Shown here: one piece after another, positions 59,701-64,000 of the stretch
Position numbering within the stretch: position 1 is the stretch's first letter
Layout: every line of letters begins with the position of its first letter
Assembly (NCBI GenBank): GCA_905250075.1
Contig: CAJNOP010000017.1
Span: forward strand, 124,001-188,000
DNA: 64,000 nt
Direction: 5' to 3'
Source of the DNA: Rotaria sp. Silwood1
Taxonomy: Eukaryota; Rotifera; Eurotatoria; Philodinida; Philodinidae
The notes under the pieces: generated by a model
Databases searched by the model: none
Seen by the model: the letters and a program-made list of their open reading frames with translations, nothing else
What the model was told of the DNA's origin: nothing
Translations under genes and position numbers: made by a program

Positions 59701-61580
59701 AAGTAAACTTTGAACTGTTGCAAACTTCTGTTAAATTTTACGCGTTGCTTAAATGTCCACCTCGAAATTCATCTAATCTATCTCCTTATTACTAAAAGAA
59801 AATAAGTTTATTGACTAACTAGAAGACTGTAGGATAATATTAATTTTAGTTTACCTGATGAATGGACGAGAGTATCGAGTATATGGACCATTGCAGCTAA
59901 AACAGAACATGTACATATTTCATTGGACTTTCAATCTTTACAAGGATTATTTTTCTGAACAAATTCGTTTCTCATATATACATGTAAAGATTGTTGGCTT
60001 TTGAGCTTACCCAGGTCGATCGTTCCGGCCACCGGATATTGCAGGAACCGGCAGGAAAATCCGGGAAAAATCACCGTATCCTGCAGGAAAACACCGGAAA
60101 TAGCCGGAACATGGAAGCAGTAGTCCGGCCGGAAATTGTCCGGATTTTTTCCGGTGAATTCCGGCCAATTTCCTGTGTTTTCCGGCAGGAACCGAGCGGA
60201 AAATCAGCGGAAAAAATTCCGAAAATTTCCGGCCGGAATACTGCTTCCATGTTCCGGCTATTTCCGGTGTTTTCCTGCGGGAACCAGCCGGTACTTTTCG
60301 ACCTGGGTACATCCAATTAAAATTTAGTGAACAATAATAAGTTAATTAATGAAAATATAGTTACTGCATAAATGACTAATCTTATGACAGACAAATTCAA
60401 GAATTTTAGGATAAAATGCATACCAAAAATACAATTTTGTAAGAACTTTAAGCAAGTTCCAACTCCATCAAAGTGTATTATAAAGCTAGTGTTTCGGAAA
60501 ACTTCTCGTGTTTCGAAATAAAGTCCTTGGTTTTGCTATCATTTCAACATTTCAAGAAAGGTATCGTACAGTTTAGAATTGCTTATGAACTTTTCATTGA
60601 TTTACAAACATGTGTTTTTGTTTCAATATTCAGCTTCTATCATATCGTTAACAACAAGTAAAGTCTTTTTTTTTAAAAAACCTAAGAATAGTCATCAAAA
60701 TACTTTCGTAAAGATTCTGTAGCTTGAAGAGTGCCCTATAAACTGTATCTTGTAATGTTCGAAAATAATGTTCGAACTTATTATGCGTTTGAATGGTAAC
60801 GCCCTTAGCGAAAGCCTTTCCTTTCTTTCTGTTACGATGCAAATATTATTATTATTAATGATAACTCGTTCGAATATAAGTCAGTTGGAGCTGATTTTTT
60901 CAGAATATTTAGATTAACACAACATACATTCGACATATAAAAATTAATTCTGTGAAATTTTGAAGTCCGAAAATATACGCCTTTTTATTCTACAAAATCA
61001 CGTCACTAAAGAACGAAATGGTTCACGTACACTAATTCAAACAAATTAGTTAAATATATTTTTCTATTAGTAACCAGAATTCTTTCATGTTTTACATCTT
61101 CATTTCATTCCATTGATGTGAACTGCTATTTTTTCTTCTAAATTTAGTCCTTCATTGACTGCTGCTCGAAAGACAAGAAAAAGTACTCCTTCTGCGATTG
61201 ACTCATCATTACTCTCTTTTGATTTGAGTTTAAGAGTAATACCTTATCAAATACGAACATCGGCTACTACTGATCTTAATCAACAATTTCGACGTTCTCA
61301 TAGACATGCACCACTTCGTCCATTAACTGCGTTGATACCTGTGGAATTTTCACCACCACTTGAAATTAATACTCGAAGTTTACGAAATCGACAATCTAAT
61401 TTATCAATATCCAATGATGTAGAACAACGACTATTTCGGAGACAATCATTATTATCATCGCCTTCTTTAGTAAGAGAAGATATTCGAAGAATAAATACTG
61501 AAATCAATCGAAATTCGCCATTATCAACAAATATTTTTGATCATCGGCTTCGCCAACGTAGTCGCTCAAATGCCAAATAA
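56746..61580 (+). CDS. ZSWIM2: ZSWIM2-type E3 ubiquitin ligase (SWIM, RING, ZZ, RING)
   Basis: Eleven exons: 56746-56892, 56964-57081, 57141-57247, 58061-58179, 58238-58378, 58433-58613, 58671-58798, 58852-59039, 59105-59135, 59189-59251 and 61148-61580; 551 residues. Order of domains: SWIM zinc finger CTCSKFQRDHELCKH (about residues 56-70), RING CPICQEEFLSKKLPITYCRH with KCMKIW and CPLC, ZZ finger (CHRCHACPISGKCYKCTTCQ then CQTCF), and second RING CRLCLRLYQ, LPCRHKFHIDCIDGWLLHS and CPIDG. This exact order is the ZSWIM2 (MEX) architecture; the family promotes ubiquitination in apoptosis signalling and is testis-enriched in mammals. The C-terminal tail is basic and disordered (RQRSRSNAK). The last intron is 1.9 kb and holds a GC-rich MITE. 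A different 3' exon at 59850-59958 is phase-compatible (see findings). Confidence 0.93.
60008..60309. mobile_element. GC-rich miniature inverted-repeat element in ZSWIM2 last intron
   Basis: The termini are perfect 12-bp inverted repeats, TACCCAGGTCGA and TCGACCTGGGTA; the outer TA may be the target duplication. The interior is packed with CCGGAA/TTCCGG units, and long parts are inverted copies of each other (60100-60140 pairs with 60220-60262: CCGGAACATGGAAGCAGTA and its complement). GC content is clearly above the AT-rich surroundings. There is no coding role. Confidence 0.85.
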
Positions 61581-62636
61581 TTTTCTTTGCTCTTATTTAC
61601 ATTTTAATTCTTATGAAATAACTATATATTTTTATATTTTTACGAATATTCATTTATTTATATTTATTCATATTATATTATTTGTTTTTAATTCAGATAA
61701 ACAATTTTGAGATTTTCAAAATCAATTATTTATTTAATTAATTTGGATCGAGTACAAAATTATCTGTAGAAAATTAGATAATGTGTTATTAAGTCTTTTG
61801 GAAGCATCGATAATACATTTAATGTTCCTATGAAACAAGAGAACTGAGAAGATAAGCACGAAAATGTTTAGCGCCGAAAAGTTAAGCACGCAAAAGAAAT
61901 GAAAGTAAATATGATGACGACTATTAAAAGATCGATGAATGTATGCATATACGGGTGTTAATCTTCTGTAGGCATGCACTAAAACCCAATAATAGGATTC
62001 CAATATTTCAAACTTATCTCATTGATAATGAGCTATATTAATAAATTATCGTACTACACATATAGAAAGATATCTATCTTGGAGAATCAAAAAAGAGAAT
62101 GAGCCAATGAACCGTTTGGTTTCAGTAGGAGATTGAAAGACGACTGAAAAACAACCCAAAGCCAAACTCAATAGTATTCCCATAGTGCAAATTTCTACCA
62201 ATGAAAAAAATGAAAGGTCATGAAATTTAGTAGATAAGAGGACTTTTCGTCAAGTAAACAAAAACGATTCGAGCGATTTGGATGCATGTCTAGTCTTCTC
62301 TTCATTCCTATGCACATTTACATCCATGAACTTCATTTTTGTTGTGCGTGCTTAACTTGTCGGTGTGTATCGTTTACCAATCCATAAACCAGAGGTTTAT
62401 TCTCGATAGGAAATTGACAATTGGTTCGTATATATTCAAACCAGTTTTCTTTTATTTTATCTATGATTTAATTTGTCTAGTTTCACATATAATGAAGGAA
62501 TTAAACTGTTTAAAATTAATTCACACACACAGACACACGCACACGTACACATCAAAGATTATTTTTTCATTCTATAAATATGTGATAAATAACAAAAAAA
62601 AAAAAAACAAGAACAATTAAATAACTTCATTGTTGA
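61581..62636. other. Intergenic between convergent genes
   Basis: About 1 kb between the ZSWIM2 and COLGALT 3' ends. It contains a short CA-type microsatellite (62521-62552). No gene seen. Confidence 0.5.
62521..62552. repeat. CA-rich microsatellite
   Basis: Imperfect (CA)n run: cacacacacagacacacgcacacg and following bases. Confidence 0.7.
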
Positions 62637-64000
62637 TTATAATTCATCCTTTTTCATCGATACATTTTCTTCAATTCGTTTTTGTGTTGCAACTACATCA
62701 ATACTAGCTAATGTTGATTTTGTTACAGAATCTTCTTTATCATTTTGTCCAAGAATTGGTGTATTTTCAGTATCAGATATATAATTTGGTTCACCAAAAT
62801 AATGTGTTGGTGTTAAAATTGATGGATAAAATGCGTATGCTTTAAGTTTTCTATTACGAAAATGACTTTTCCAACTTTCATTTGGATGATGATCATACAT
62901 GATTGGTAAATATTCATCAACAGGTAAAATTTTTTGAAGTGGATTTTCATCAACAAGCAAACGTGCACCACGTAATGAAAGTGCATAACCAACAGTCCAA
63001 TGAGAATAAGATGGTTCAATAAGATATGTTTCAATTGTATTTTCATAATTTTCTTCATCAGGTCGCATAATTTTTCTTCCGAGGTATAATATATCCCAAT
63101 CGAATGAACGATTTAATAAAATTTTTTCTAATTTATATTTAAAATAAACATCGAAACGAACATCGTCTTCAAGTATTAATATACCATTTGAATATTCATT
63201 TTTAATCATATCTTGCCAAATAAAATAATGTGAAAAAAAACAACCTAATTCACCATAATTCATTGGTCGTTGATTATATGGATCTTCATAATTTGGTAAT
63301 AGACGAATATTAAGATTTTCTAAATATTTTTGATCAATTGTATATTTTCCATCAACAGCATCAAAAAATCGTACGGATATATTAAGTATATCAAATGTTG
63401 CTTGTAAACGTTCACGACGATCAGTACGACGTACAAGATTAATAACATAAATTTCATCTAAACCAAATTTTGTTTTTTCTTTTGATAATAGTATACTAAT
63501 CAATGATGTACGTGGAATTGGTGGTAAATAAGTTTGTGATAGACCATTCAATTGATGTTCGATTAACATATGAATGTAAAATTCCTTTATAATTGTTTCA
63601 TCATAAGATGTTTCAAGAAATTGTACCGGTATATAACCAAATACTTCACGATTACATACATATGAAGGTATAGAATTTTCTCTTGCAATAACATCAATAG
63701 CTAAAATTAAAAAAAAAAAAGAAAGAGAAAATTAAGCAGAAGTAAAACAAAATTAACAAAAAGAAATACCAGTCTGTGGTTGAATTTTTTCATAATTTTT
63801 ATTCGTTAAAAAGACATCACGTATTTGTGGATAATTAAAATTAAAAAAATAAAAATCTTTTATGCCACCATTAATAAGAAAACAACCAAGTTTTTTTCGT
63901 TCATATATTTGTTTATAATCATGAAAACCTGATATTTGTTGATCATTTAAATAAAATGTTGATGTAAACATATCTTTAGTCGAACGTAATAATGGTGTCA
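62637..64000 (-). CDS. COLGALT1: Procollagen galactosyltransferase (GT25), 3' part at window edge
   Basis: Adds galactose to hydroxylysine of collagen in the ER. Two exons are visible: from the window edge to 63770, and 62637-63700; the 5' part lies beyond 64000. Conserved GT25 blocks: YVINLVRRTDRRERL (nucleotide-sugar binding), FFDAVDGK, MNYGELGCFFSHYFIW, and ILILEDDVRFD (metal-binding DD). DWDILYLGRKIM, YALSLRGARLLV, ILPVDEYLPIMYD and PTHYFGEPNYISDTE follow. The protein ends KDEL, the ER-retrieval signal (RDEL in the human enzyme), fitting an ER-lumen location. COLGALT1 and COLGALT2 cannot be told apart here. The frame is intact throughout the visible part. Confidence 0.94.

Noticed and set aside
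59991..60327. Overlapping ORFs on both strands in the GC-rich element
   Set aside because: They arise from the stop-poor CCGGAA repeats. The same peptide-like repeats appear in several frames, so they are not genes.

Overview
The window looks like a stretch of an AT-rich animal nuclear genome. Genes are split by many short GT-AG introns (mostly 45-70 bp), ends carry AATAAA signals, and the conserved products are metazoan: ABCC10, ZSWIM2, APH-1, COLGALT. The mix of animal genes with bacterial or fungal-like enzymes (a PHB-depolymerase-type esterase, a broken BAHD-type acyltransferase) and a decayed Penelope-like retroelement suggests a bdelloid rotifer such as Adineta or Rotaria. That assignment is inference from content, not from a database match.

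Layout. 0.2-9.5 kb: three compact minus-strand genes, GPD1 (cytosolic glycerol-3-phosphate dehydrogenase), APH1 (gamma-secretase subunit) and PTGES2. The long APH1 intron contains a 1.65 kb element that is one giant inverted repeat. 11.4-12.0 kb: a small protein with an N-terminal Met-Gly-Cys-Cys. 13.0-17.2 kb: an unrecognised gene whose last exon is broken by a young, structurally complete LTR element (14253-16769). 17.2-27.3 kb: gene-poor DNA with an interrupted tRNA-Gly relic, a dead BAHD-type acyltransferase and a dead Penelope-like reverse transcriptase. 27.4-28.8 kb: SLC49A4-like transporter. 28.8-41.7 kb: gene-poor, with a Tc1/mariner-like MITE and one small intronless secreted-protein gene. 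41.7-43.0 kb: PHB-depolymerase-like secreted esterase. 44.1-44.7 kb: another inverted-repeat element. 45.1-53.5 kb: a 19-exon ABCC10 (MRP7) transporter. 54.1-55.4 kb: a TMEM242-like gene and a disordered protein. 56.7-61.6 kb: ZSWIM2-type E3 ligase with a GC-rich miniature element in its last intron. 62.6 kb to the edge: 3' part of a procollagen galactosyltransferase ending in KDEL.

The most unusual object is the 2.5 kb LTR element. It has near-identical 229-bp LTRs (one mismatch), a target duplication, a primer-binding site and a polypurine tract, but no gag, protease, reverse transcriptase or integrase. Instead it carries, in sense orientation, one long intronless ORF for a C3HC4 RING finger followed by a long coiled coil. 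This looks like a non-autonomous retroelement that carries a cellular-type RING/coiled-coil gene, and it has disabled a host gene by insertion.
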